Of a stretch of 64,000 nucleotides of DNA, positions 1 through 9,152 are shown one piece after another (position 1 is the stretch's first letter; every line of letters starts with the position of its first letter). The translations under genes and the position numbers were made by a program. Below the pieces are notes generated by a model, which did not search any database, was not told where the DNA came from, and saw only the letters and a list, made by a program, of their open reading frames with translations. The stretch is from positions 3,738,501 through 3,802,500 of the forward strand of contig NZ_JAHSTX010000001.1 of NCBI RefSeq assembly GCF_019145375.1, in the 5' to 3' direction. The DNA is from Pseudomonas triticicola (GTDB taxonomy: Bacteria; Pseudomonadota; Gammaproteobacteria; Pseudomonadales; Pseudomonadaceae).

Positions 1-3000
1 GCGCTGCCTGTGCCGGTCGCTGGTATTCGTACTCGCGCTTGATCAGCTCGCGCTCAGCCCCATCACCAGAAGTCGCTTTTTCTGATCGGAAGATAACCGA
101 ATGCAAGGTTGCTCCTTCCTCTGGGAAGGCGTAGTTGGGGAGTAAGCCTTCATCTGTCAGGAAATTGAGCGTTTCGCGCCGGTTCATCACATAGCGCAAA
201 CGATTGAAACCCTCACGCTCTCGCTCAAGCTCAGCGAGTTCGTCACGGGTATGCTCGTCCTGTGGTGCCTTGGCTAGCTTATCGATCTGCTTTTTCAGAT
301 CCGCACTGCGCGCAGCCATATTTGCCCGCTCATCAGCAACCACCTTGAGCCGCCCAAGCACATACAACTGCAAATGGTCATCCAGATGCTGCGGTCCGCC
401 AAACAAGAACTGGCGCAGCAACTCAAGATCATCACCACTGAGCTCTCTGGCTACATAAGCACTGAAGCCATCCCAAATTTCCTGCATATTGTGTTTAAGG
501 AAATTCAGCAGGGTATAGGGGAAGCGGTCTTCTTGGACCTTTTCCACCGCATCCAGCACCGGTTGCATATTCGAAGGCACTAGGTTGTCGCCCCTGGATT
601 CTCTGGTCCAGCAGTCCATGGCATATGCCAGCAATTGCCTACGCAACACATACCGCGCTTTGAGAAAAACCGCTGGGGGCTCCACCGGGGTATCCAGCAT
701 GCGGCTCGGGTCGGCGTAGAACACCAGGTCATGGGGCCGACCGTTGGCCACGGTCAGGACGAAGGAGTTGCCATCACGCCGCCCACCTCGCCCAACGCGC
801 TGCAGGTAGTTCGCCTGTGCCGGTGGCACGGAGCAAAGCAGCACGCTGGACAGGTTGCCAATGTCGATACCCATTTCCAGGGTCGGCGTAGCAGAGAGCA
901 GGTTGTATTCCCACGGTTTGCCACCCTCACGCATAAAACTGTTCTCGACGCGGATCCGCTCCGGCGTGGATAGCAGCCCGGTATGCTCATGAGCTATCAC
1001 CCGGTGAATGACGCCATGGCGGAACAAGTTGCGATACAGCGAGTCCCGTGGGGGTACAACTTGCAAGTATTGCAGATCCGGGTGTGCCGCGTTCAACAGC
1101 GGCATGCCTAGCCAAGCCTTGGCATGGCTTGCCGGCAACAGCAGAGAACGATGGCCCGGGCACTCTACGTTATGCACTTCCGAGGTGACTTGCAGCACTT
1201 CAGGCACCACCGCCCACAACTGAACACCACGCTCACTCAGCTCCTCTTTAAGCAGCCCAGTCGAACAAAGAGCCTTGAACGACGCCCCCAACACCGACTC
1301 CAACTGTTTTCGATCGACCAACTCTCCCGGATTCAGACAAGCCAGCCAACGCTGGTACCAGGTAGCGCCCTGACTTCCAGAAAGCACTTCAAAGCCATCA
1401 CCATTACTCGCTGCCGGATAACGTGGACGAGCGGCAGACGGACCGCTGGCCGGCGCGTAATCAAGGAGGTTCAGCAGATAAGACTTCCCAGAATTCCAGC
1501 GGTAGCTCGCGAGGTCCTCTAACGCGAATGCACCCAGATACACCAGATGCAGCATCAGACCCTGCATATACTGCTGGGCTGCCTCAGAATCAATCCGATA
1601 ACCGAGCGTATTGTTTACCTCAGTCGCCCAACGTTTCGCAGCCTGCTGCACCTTATCCAGCGGCCACTCTAGCGCTGCAATGCCTAAGCGATTTAACGAG
1701 CGACCTACCTGCGCACGCCAACCCAGATCCTCCAGCACCTGCCAGAGCATGCGATTACGGATGATCTTCAAATGCCGGGCCGGATTGCGCACCTCACCGG
1801 ACTGCTCAAAATATTCAAAGTCCCCATCAAAACGCTTATCCGGCGGCATGAACTCACGCAGGTAATACGGCAGCGTCAAATGCCCATGCCGACCTTCATG
1901 CTCTAGCCAATAACGCTCAAACAATTCCGGTATCTGCAACAGCGGCACCGGACCGGTCTGATTTTCCAGCAGCTGAGTCAAGGCCATTCGAACGTTGTTC
2001 TGCCAGGTACGGGCGGCAAAGAAACCGGCGCGATGTGCTGCATCCTGCACCGAATCACTAAAGGTCAGCAGTTTTCGGTCATCGTTATCGCGACTGCTGA
2101 ATAGCTGATGAATAGCCACCGCGCTCAGACTCGCGGCTCGCGCACCGAACACCACCAGGGATGCTTTTGCGGAGCAGTACGGGCAGTTGTGCTGATGTAC
2201 AACCCGGTTTACCTGGCCGACACGCTCCTCCTTGAGCAAATCTGGGCGACTGACACGCACCAGCGCTTCATTCCCAGCCTGGCATGCCTTGCACCCACCG
2301 CTATGTTCCAGCCCTGCGGTAAAGCCGCACTCACGGCAAACCCGGAAGTGGGTCAACCTTGGGCCGCTCATCTGCTTATCACCACTAGGCTGCCAAGGCA
2401 TCAACAACCCGGTTTCCTGGTGATTGCTGAAGAACGCCGAGTAAATATTGGCCAGATCCAATTCGATCTGCTGATTGACCGGTTGGGCCACCTCCATCCG
2501 CGTCAACCAGGCCGTACCGTGACACTCACGACACTGCACGAGTGGCAACCGAATCTGCTGCTTGTCCCTGGCCGGCGGGTCATCACCGAACGCCAGCAAG
2601 GGCGGCAAGCGCTTGATACTGTCGGTCTCCTCGATCTCAAGATCATCTGCGGGAACAGGCTCACGCAAGGTACCGACAATTCGTCGCAGCTCTCGTGCCC
2701 ACAGTTGCAGGCGCAGCTGCATCAGGGGCAGCTTCGTTTCCGCCCTTGCATGAGCTGCCAATGACAAAAGAGCAATCAGTGCCTGTTCCGGCTGACGTTG
2801 AAAACGCTTTGGAATCTGAGCGGCCAGACGATTCGCCAACTCTCTGAAGGTTGGAGTATTGTCACCCTGCCGCAGATGTCGCAATAAATTGGCCAGTTGC
2901 CCGTGCTGCTTCAGCTCCTTACCAAGCGCTATACGCCCTGGTATTTCCTGTAGATCCATCTCTGGCTGTTTGCTGAAGTACAACTCGTAAGCGACCAGCA

Positions 3001-4006
3001 AATACTCGTTCAAGCCCTGGCGCAGCGCGATCTGCAGGGTCTCTGGACCAATGTCCGGGTTCAGGTTGAGGAACGATAGCGTGTCGATGAATTCATCCGG
3101 CGACTGACGCTGCTCAGTGATCACCGCCTCCCGTGGGAAGGGAGCGGAAAATATATCGCTGGCATACTGAAGCAGCCCCACCACACTGTCTTCACCTCCC
3201 AATGTCGCCGAGGTACCCACGCAGATCAGGCGCTCCGGCGCCAGATCAAAGCGGGCACGTAAGCGGCGGATCAGGAGCGACAGATCCGTACCTTGGGCGC
3301 CATCAAAGGTATGCAGCTCATCCACTACCAGATAACGGAGGGTGTCGGGCCCATTGTTCACCCACAGTTTCTGGTCCTGCGGGCGCATCAATAGGTAGTC
3401 GAGCATCTTGTAGTTGGTAAGCAGCACGTCGGGCGGATTCTGGCGCAGGGTTTCCTTATCCGTGATTACCTGGTCCGGTCCCATAGCCTTGACGCCCTGG
3501 CCATCACCGCCGACAAACAACCCAACACGCAGTCCCTTCAGTGACGGTTGATTATAAATTTCTTTGGCAAAACGCTTGGCCTGATCCGTCGCCAAAGCGT
3601 TCATCGGGTAAATGACAATGGCCTTAATCCCGGGCTTGCCAGCCTTCTGGCAGAAATCCAGCACCGGGTACATAAAGCACTCGGTCTTACCCGAACCAGT
3701 ACCCGTCGCCACCAGTGTATTGGCTGCTTTGCCATTCGCCGCAAGGCGCCGCCAAGCCTGCTCCTGGTGAGCATGAGGAGGGAATTCAGTCTTAAATCCA
3801 GAAAAGAAATCGCAGCCTGACTGACCACTCAGAAATGGCAAACCAACGGTAACGTAAGGCCCTTTGATGAAAGCCTCGCCGTCCTGCTGCTCCTCAACCA
3901 GACGGCGGAACTCCCCCCGGAATGGTGCGGTTTCAGTCTCGAAACCAGTAATGATAAATTCGCGTAGTGCAGCGGATACTTCGCTGGCCAACAAGCCGGG
4001 AATCAT
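1..4006 (-). CDS. Large DEAD/DEAH-box helicase with zinc cluster, partial (3' end outside window)
   Basis: About 1335 residues are visible and the frame is open to the left edge. It reads as a superfamily 2 helicase: motif I GTGSGKT near residue 102, a DELH box near 228, SAT (GTSATLGG) near 267, an FSDS motif near 650, then SATPTLEMGIDIG near 1037 and QRVGRGGR near 1070. Between the two RecA-like lobes lies a cysteine-rich insert (CREC near 490, CREC near 557, CKAC near 573, CPYC near 610) that probably binds zinc. Helicases of this layout (DruE, DpdJ, MrfA, DISARM helicases) often end in a DUF1998 domain; that part, if present, is outside. Start chosen at ATG 4006 because AAGGA lies six bases upstream. 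It follows the methyltransferase by 151 bases and is probably the last visible gene of the same defence operon. Substrate inferred to be DNA. Confidence 0.85.
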   Translation of the reverse strand, partial: MIPGLLASEVSAALREFIITGFETETAPFRGEFRRLVEEQQDGEAFIKGPYVTVGLPFLSGQSGCDFFSGFKTEFPPHAHQEQAWRRLAANGKAANTLVATGTGSGKTECFMYPVLDFCQKAGKPGIKAIVIYPMNALATDQAKRFAKEIYNQPSLKGLRVGLFVGGDGQGVKAMGPDQVITDKETLRQNPPDVLLTNYKMLDYLLMRPQDQKLWVNNGPDTLRYLVVDELHTFDGAQGTDLSLLIRRLRARFDLAPERLICVGTSATLGGEDSVVGLLQYASDIFSAPFPREAVITEQRQSPDEFIDTLSFLNLNPDIGPETLQIALRQGLNEYLLVAYELYFSKQPEMDLQEIPGRIALGKELKQHGQLANLLRHLRQGDNTPTFRELANRLAAQIPKRFQRQPEQALIALLSLAAHARAETKLPLMQLRLQLWARELRRIVGTLREPVPADDLEIEETDSIKRLPPLLAFGDDPPARDKQQIRLPLVQCRECHGTAWLTRMEVAQPVNQQIELDLANIYSAFFSNHQETGLLMPWQPSGDKQMSGPRLTHFRVCRECGFTAGLEHSGGCKACQAGNEALVRVSRPDLLKEERVGQVNRVVHQHNCPYCSAKASLVVFGARAASLSAVAIHQLFSSRDNDDRKLLTFSDSVQDAAHRAGFFAARTWQNNVRMALTQLLENQTGPVPLLQIPELFERYWLEHEGRHGHLTLPYYLREFMPPDKRFDGDFEYFEQSGEVRNPARHLKIIRNRMLWQVLEDLGWRAQVGRSLNRLGIAALEWPLDKVQQAAKRWATEVNNTLGYRIDSEAAQQYMQGLMLHLVYLGAFALEDLASYRWNSGKSYLLNLLDYAPASGPSAARPRYPAASNGDGFEVLSGSQGATWYQRWLACLNPGELVDRKQLESVLGASFKALCSTGLLKEELSERGVQLWAVVPEVLQVTSEVHNVECPGHRSLLLPASHAKAWLGMPLLNAAHPDLQYLQVVPPRDSLYRNLFRHGVIHRVIAHEHTGLLSTPERIRVENSFMREGGKPWEYNLLSATPTLEMGIDIGNLSSVLLCSVPPAQANYLQRVGRGGRRDGNSFVLTVANGRPHDLVFYADPSRMLDTPVEPPAVFLKARYVLRRQLLAYAMDCWTRESRGDNLVPSNMQPVLDAVEKVQEDRFPYTLLNFLKHNMQEIWDGFSAYVARELSGDDLELLRQFLFGGPQHLDDHLQLYVLGRLKVVADERANMAARSADLKKQIDKLAKAPQDEHTRDELAELEREREGFNRLRYVMNRRETLNFLTDEGLLPNYAFPEEGATLHSVIFRSEKATSGDGAERELIKREYEYQRPAQAA

Positions 4007-4157
4007 GAAACGTCCTTATCATCTGGGACAGAGCAAATGCCCTGCTGAAGGTACCTTGCAGTGCGCTGAGCCGCGCAGCCAGACCCCTAATATAAAAATT
4101 TTACCTTAGGCAAACCAACACATCTCCGCTCATGCGCCTGCACCGCTTGGCGCGTGA

Positions 4158-7100
4158 TTACACGCATCCAGCGCTCTCCTCAAAAATTGCCCAAGCCACC
4201 CGGTAGTCTTCTTCCCGATCAGGTTTAAAGAACGGGGCGTGGTAAGTGATGGTGGTTTCCCAGGGACCACCAGGCCGGGTGTCGTCCTGATAGGTTTTGC
4301 GTACAACGCCTTGGGTCAAGTGCTGGATATCTTCCCAGCCGAGGGCGATGTCGTGAGCATTGAAGGCCGGGGACTCGACCGAGTAGTGGGTGCCTTCGAC
4401 CAAGTCACTTTTACGGGATTTTCTAGGCAAGCCGACACCGACCAGCCCTTTGCTGGGCGTGAAGACGATGCGGCCGGTCTGGTCATACCAGGTATCGGCT
4501 TCGTACTGGCGCATGACCGGGAACTGCACCCGGTAGATGGTGAGCAGTTCTTCCAGGGTCAGGCTGAGCGCCTGGGCGACAAGAACATCGATTTCGACCA
4601 ATGCCTGACGGCGGGCGTAGTCAGTGCGCAGCGCGTCATGGCGCTGCCACTCGGGGGTGAGTTTGGCGAAGAAATCCTGCGGCAGCGCGGTGAAGGGCTC
4701 GCGAATGGCCCAGCATTGCTGGCGGAAACCGCCTTGCCAGTTGGACTTCCAGAGGTCGGCGTAGTGGTTGGTGACACAATGAAGCGAGAGAACACGAGAG
4801 GCAATCGAAGGTAGCAGTTCCACCAGAGGCAGCGCAGCCCATGTCGCCATCAAATTACTTCGGCCAGTGGACTTCACATAAAAATCACCGAGAATTGAAA
4901 TGGTTGTCGCGGCCTGACGAAGCAGTAAATCCTGCGATTTAAAACTGGTCGTTTGAACACCATGGATGTGTGCCGCTCCAGGCATCACGACCATGGAAAT
5001 CATGGTTCGCTCACCGGACTGAGACAGCATTCCACGATAAGCCAAACGATAATACTCCGTCACCAACCGCTCCCTATGCTCACCCTCCTCAACCCAATTT
5101 ACGCGCGGGGTGCGGTCGCGATAGGTGGCGGAGTCACAGGCGGGTAGGTAGTTGGTACGCGGCAAGTAGTCATCAGGCAGAGTTACCAGATCGAGCTTGT
5201 CGTAGGCCTTGTTGGTGTCGCACACCGCCCGAGGGGTGTTGTAAAACGGGTTGCCGACGAAGAAATGGGGGCCGGAAAGTATCCATTGCTCTGGGTTTTC
5301 TGGGAACTGAGTATCGCGCTTAATAGTGCCGTCACGCTGGGCGTAAGTTTCATCGAACATCACAGTGGAAAAATATTGCCCTTTCAGATCCCCCAGGCGT
5401 CTGGGCTGGGCGGCAAATTTTTCCAGTACGTTGATGAGCTGCAGGGCATGCAGGGCTGGCAGACGAGCCTCCAGGGCATCGGTGCCGGCATCGTCGTAGA
5501 GCTGGGCGAACAAGGCCAGTTCATGCTGGCCAACTTCAATAATGCGATCGCGGTGGCCATCGAGGTTCCACTTCACTTTTACCCGGCCATCGGGCAGCTC
5601 CATTTCCTCCTTGATTCCGGGCACCTGGCCATTGCCATCGTGCGCAAACGATTGGTCAATTGTACCGGGTACAAACAGATTGGAGACGTGCTTGAGGCTC
5701 GGCTCACCGATCGGGCCATGAATATTGATGCTGAAAAGCGTCTGGTTGTGCACCTCGGCAAATAACCTGGTTTCGTTGATGAACTGGAAGTGCGCACGCA
5801 AACGAGGATAGAGCTCCCGCCGGAACAACCCACCCTTGGGATCGTCGTAAATGCCCTCCGGATGCAAAAAGCCACACACACCCTGCTCATTGGCATTGGC
5901 CCAGGCCCGAGGCAGGAAGCATTTGTACAGATTGGTTTGAATGCCCTTGAGCTGCGGATAGTTCTGGGTGGCGTTCAGAAACGCCTGTGAGCCTTCCGCT
6001 TCCGCCAGCTCGTCAAACCAGGCCTGTTGCAATTGGGGGCTGCGCTTGAAGGCGGCTTCGCGCTGGTCGGTAAGCTGCTGTGCGCTGAGTTTGTGCAGCA
6101 CAAAGGCCGGGTTGTAATCGCCGAGAATCCCGCCTTCCTGCCATTCCACCTTGCGCCAGGGTGGATTACCCAGAGTGATATCGAAGCCACCGCGCTTGGC
6201 GTAGATGTCGGCAAAAGCCAGTTCCCAGTGGAAGAAGCGGAAGTGTTCACCCAGCTCGTTGGCGATGGCCAGGGTCTTAAAAAATGGATTCTTGAACAGC
6301 TTTTCCAGGTTGAGCTCGCCTTGCTGGGTACTGACGTCGCGGACAGCCTGGGTTTCGGCGCGTAGGGTTTGTTGGGGCTCGTCGGCGGCGAAAAGGTCCT
6401 CGATGGGTTTGGCGAACAGATCATTTCCTTCCGCTGGCTCAGCACTGAACAAGCCATCTTGCGTCGGGGCAAACTCGAAGGTGCCAGCGCTGTTAAGGAT
6501 GGTGTTGAGGTCGAACAGCCATTTTTGTCGGTCAGGCAGTTGCTCTGCCTTATCTAGCGGCCAGAACCAAAGGGCGCACCAGTAGTCCATGGCCAGTTTC
6601 AAGCGGCGGTAGGGCGAGGCGAGGCGGGCATTTGTATTGAAGATGCCAGTGGTGTGCAACTGGTCTTTTTCTTTGGTGCTGGTGTGGTGTTCGGCCATAC
6701 CCTGCTGGCCCCACAAGGGGTAGCTGTCTTCGGTGCGCCGGCGGTGCAGCTCCAGCATCTGGGTGTGTTCGCGCCACAGGCGATCGACTGCATCACTGAG
6801 CGTTTGCAAGGTGCGAATTTCCTGCGCTTCGAACGGAGCACAGAAAGCTTTTTTCCAGTCTTTGATTGCCTTGAAGGCATCCGGACGCAGCTGTTTGGCC
6901 ACGCTATCGTTGGAGTCGACCATGCCAGGGTCGGGCAGCAGGAAGTGGTAAATCTCCCCTTCTTTTCGCCCTCCCTCGCCTGCCTGCTCCAGCAAGCTAA
7001 CGGGGTTGAGCCGGCGAGGGGCATGGTTGTACCAGAGTCCGTCCTTGGCTTGTTTCTTGAGTGTGCTGGCGGGGTAGACCTCGCGGCGAGCACCAATCAA

Positions 7101-9119
7101 GCTATTGCCGGTGAACAGCTGGTAGCCGAACCAGGGTACGTTGTGGCCACCGCTAAGGGCGTTAAGCCAGAGGGAGACTTCCGCCAGTTCAACAGCGATA
7201 GGGTTGAGGTCAACACCGAACACGTTGTGGTCGGCGATGTGCATTTTTACCCGCTGCAGTTCGTGCTGGTAGTCCTCGTGGGGAATCCGCTGGCCCAGTT
7301 CCTGTTGTTTGCGCGTGAGGTAGGCCTCTGCGAGCTGGTTGACGGCCTCGTTCAAGAAGGCCGCACTGCCCATAGCAGGTTCGCATACCGTCAGGTTGAG
7401 GATGTCGTCGGCGGTGACGTCGCTTGTCAGGCGCTCCTTGAGGGTGTACTTCACCAGGCTTTTGGTGAGCACTTCCGGGGTGTAGTAGCTAGCGGATTTT
7501 TCCCGATCGCGCCCGGCCATCCGGTAGATGAATTTGTCTTTGGGGTGGACACGCAGCTTTTTCTTTTTGTCCTCGATGTCGTAAACCCATTCGCTGTCCT
7601 CGTCGAATTCGTTCAGCTGACTTCGCGTGACGAAGAAGCCGGTTTCCAGTTCATCGGGGTTGATGTTTTGACCTTTGGCGGCGACTTCGTAGAGGGCCTC
7701 GGTAGCGAAGAAACCACGGTAACTGAGTAGCGCTTCATACACGGCACCGAGCTGGTTGATACCGAGCTGGGTGTAGCTGACACGACCACGACGCTTACGG
7801 CCCTTCTGAGGCCGGGTCAAGGACATGCTCTGGATCACTCGCTGCAGGGTTTCGTTGCTGAAGGTGACGCGATTGAGCAGCGGAGTGTTAGCCGGGTCAA
7901 ACAGGTGGCTGTCCAGGCCCTGCAGGGTGAAGCCGTTGGCGGTGCTTTCGTGCAACTGGTCGAGTTGGCGGTTGAGCTGGTGGCCGTTGTAGATCAGGCC
8001 GAACATGCGCTGCAGGCTGTGGTGAAAATAGTGACCGCGACGGCTTTCTTCGGTGGTCAAGCGAACACTTTCCAGATCGCGCAGGCTTTCCAAACTGTAG
8101 CCTTGCCGCCAGGCATCGTGCTGGTGCGGCAGGTAGCCGAGCTCTGGCCGAGCTTCGATATAGAACAGGAAAAGGATGCGGTACATGGTGCGCAGGCATT
8201 CGCTGGACAACTGGTCGGGGTCCAGCGCATTGCTGCCACTGTAGATGCCCTCTTTGCGGTCTCGGGCCTGCTCGACCAGTTGCGCGGCCGCTTCGTTACC
8301 GAGCAACTCAATAGCGTGGCGCAGGGCATATTTCAGATCATCGGAGACGGCAAAGGCGTGTTTGTGACTGTTTTCATCCAGGCTGTCGAGTCGACTCTGG
8401 CCATCATCCGGCACCAGGCTTTCTCGGTGCAGCAGTACCGCGGTGGCCTTGAGGGTGCGGTCGTCTCGACGTCCGAGAATCTCTTCCCAGTCAAAACGCA
8501 GCATGCGATTCTGCGACCACTTGTAGCGGTCAATCAGAATGCCCTGGCGGTCGCTGAGCAGCAGTACCCAACGCGGCGGCTGCTCGTTAAACGGGCTGGA
8601 TTGGCGAAACACCACTTCATTGAGGATGCGGTACCAGTCGGTATTGCTCAATTTGTCGTGGTGCGGACCAGAGCCGAAGAACTGGTCACGGTGCAGTTGC
8701 AGCGACAGCGGATCTTCGCCCTCGCTATTAGCATCCAGTGCACCCAACACCCATAGCTGGTCACCCAGCACACTGAGCACTGGCAGCTCCATATTGGCGG
8801 CAACCTCACGGTTGCCGGGCTGGTAGGGAATACCCAGCGCAACAAGCAGGTCGCGGTAGAACTCGCGTTGCAGACGGATGCGCTCACTGGCGCTGCGTTC
8901 AGTCTTGAGCTTTTGGCGCAGGGCAAAATAGCCCTGATTCAGGTTGCGCAGAGCGCGCTGCGGGGTGACGAAACCTTCGCCCTGCTCTTCCCGGATTTCC
9001 CACTCTTTGATGGTGTCAGCCAGGTCGCCCTGGAATACCTCTGCAAGGTAATGGGCGCTAAAAAACTCGTTATCGTTGCTCAACCCGATAAAGGTGGCCA
9101 CGCTGTCCTGTAACGACAT
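4158..9119 (-). CDS. Eco57I-type N6-adenine DNA methyltransferase (DrmMI/PglX-like)
   Basis: The 1653-residue protein carries the class signature of adenine-N6 methyltransferases: an SAM-binding motif I (CEPAMGSAAF) near residue 578, a conserved DLNPIAVELAE segment near 640 and the catalytic motif IV NPPW near 983. Long flanks on both sides presumably hold target recognition and partner-binding regions. Proteins of this kind are the methylases of BREX (PglX), class 1 DISARM (DrmMI) and type IIG enzymes; no PD-(D/E)XK or other nuclease motif was recognised in it. ATG at 9119 has AAAGGAG upstream. It lies 33 bases after the SNF2 helicase gene, in the DrmD-DrmMI order of class 1 DISARM. Likely role: host DNA modification and self/non-self marking (inference). 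Confidence 0.88.
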   Translation of the reverse strand: MSLQDSVATFIGLSNDNEFFSAHYLAEVFQGDLADTIKEWEIREEQGEGFVTPQRALRNLNQGYFALRQKLKTERSASERIRLQREFYRDLLVALGIPYQPGNREVAANMELPVLSVLGDQLWVLGALDANSEGEDPLSLQLHRDQFFGSGPHHDKLSNTDWYRILNEVVFRQSSPFNEQPPRWVLLLSDRQGILIDRYKWSQNRMLRFDWEEILGRRDDRTLKATAVLLHRESLVPDDGQSRLDSLDENSHKHAFAVSDDLKYALRHAIELLGNEAAAQLVEQARDRKEGIYSGSNALDPDQLSSECLRTMYRILFLFYIEARPELGYLPHQHDAWRQGYSLESLRDLESVRLTTEESRRGHYFHHSLQRMFGLIYNGHQLNRQLDQLHESTANGFTLQGLDSHLFDPANTPLLNRVTFSNETLQRVIQSMSLTRPQKGRKRRGRVSYTQLGINQLGAVYEALLSYRGFFATEALYEVAAKGQNINPDELETGFFVTRSQLNEFDEDSEWVYDIEDKKKKLRVHPKDKFIYRMAGRDREKSASYYTPEVLTKSLVKYTLKERLTSDVTADDILNLTVCEPAMGSAAFLNEAVNQLAEAYLTRKQQELGQRIPHEDYQHELQRVKMHIADHNVFGVDLNPIAVELAEVSLWLNALSGGHNVPWFGYQLFTGNSLIGARREVYPASTLKKQAKDGLWYNHAPRRLNPVSLLEQAGEGGRKEGEIYHFLLPDPGMVDSNDSVAKQLRPDAFKAIKDWKKAFCAPFEAQEIRTLQTLSDAVDRLWREHTQMLELHRRRTEDSYPLWGQQGMAEHHTSTKEKDQLHTTGIFNTNARLASPYRRLKLAMDYWCALWFWPLDKAEQLPDRQKWLFDLNTILNSAGTFEFAPTQDGLFSAEPAEGNDLFAKPIEDLFAADEPQQTLRAETQAVRDVSTQQGELNLEKLFKNPFFKTLAIANELGEHFRFFHWELAFADIYAKRGGFDITLGNPPWRKVEWQEGGILGDYNPAFVLHKLSAQQLTDQREAAFKRSPQLQQAWFDELAEAEGSQAFLNATQNYPQLKGIQTNLYKCFLPRAWANANEQGVCGFLHPEGIYDDPKGGLFRRELYPRLRAHFQFINETRLFAEVHNQTLFSINIHGPIGEPSLKHVSNLFVPGTIDQSFAHDGNGQVPGIKEEMELPDGRVKVKWNLDGHRDRIIEVGQHELALFAQLYDDAGTDALEARLPALHALQLINVLEKFAAQPRRLGDLKGQYFSTVMFDETYAQRDGTIKRDTQFPENPEQWILSGPHFFVGNPFYNTPRAVCDTNKAYDKLDLVTLPDDYLPRTNYLPACDSATYRDRTPRVNWVEEGEHRERLVTEYYRLAYRGMLSQSGERTMISMVVMPGAAHIHGVQTTSFKSQDLLLRQAATTISILGDFYVKSTGRSNLMATWAALPLVELLPSIASRVLSLHCVTNHYADLWKSNWQGGFRQQCWAIREPFTALPQDFFAKLTPEWQRHDALRTDYARRQALVEIDVLVAQALSLTLEELLTIYRVQFPVMRQYEADTWYDQTGRIVFTPSKGLVGVGLPRKSRKSDLVEGTHYSVESPAFNAHDIALGWEDIQHLTQGVVRKTYQDDTRPGGPWETTITYHAPFFKPDREEDYRVAWAIFEESAGCV

Positions 9120-9152
9120 CTAACTTTTACTCCTTTGCCTGAGCCCGACTGC

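Noticed and set aside
6654..7730. 358-residue open frame opposite the methyltransferase
   Set aside because: Antisense shadow; no start signal or recognisable domain, and the sense strand carries clear methylase motifs.
4158..9119. BREX system based on the PglX-like methylase
   Set aside because: No brxC, pglZ, brxA, brxB or brxL gene is seen; the neighbours point to a DISARM-like layout.
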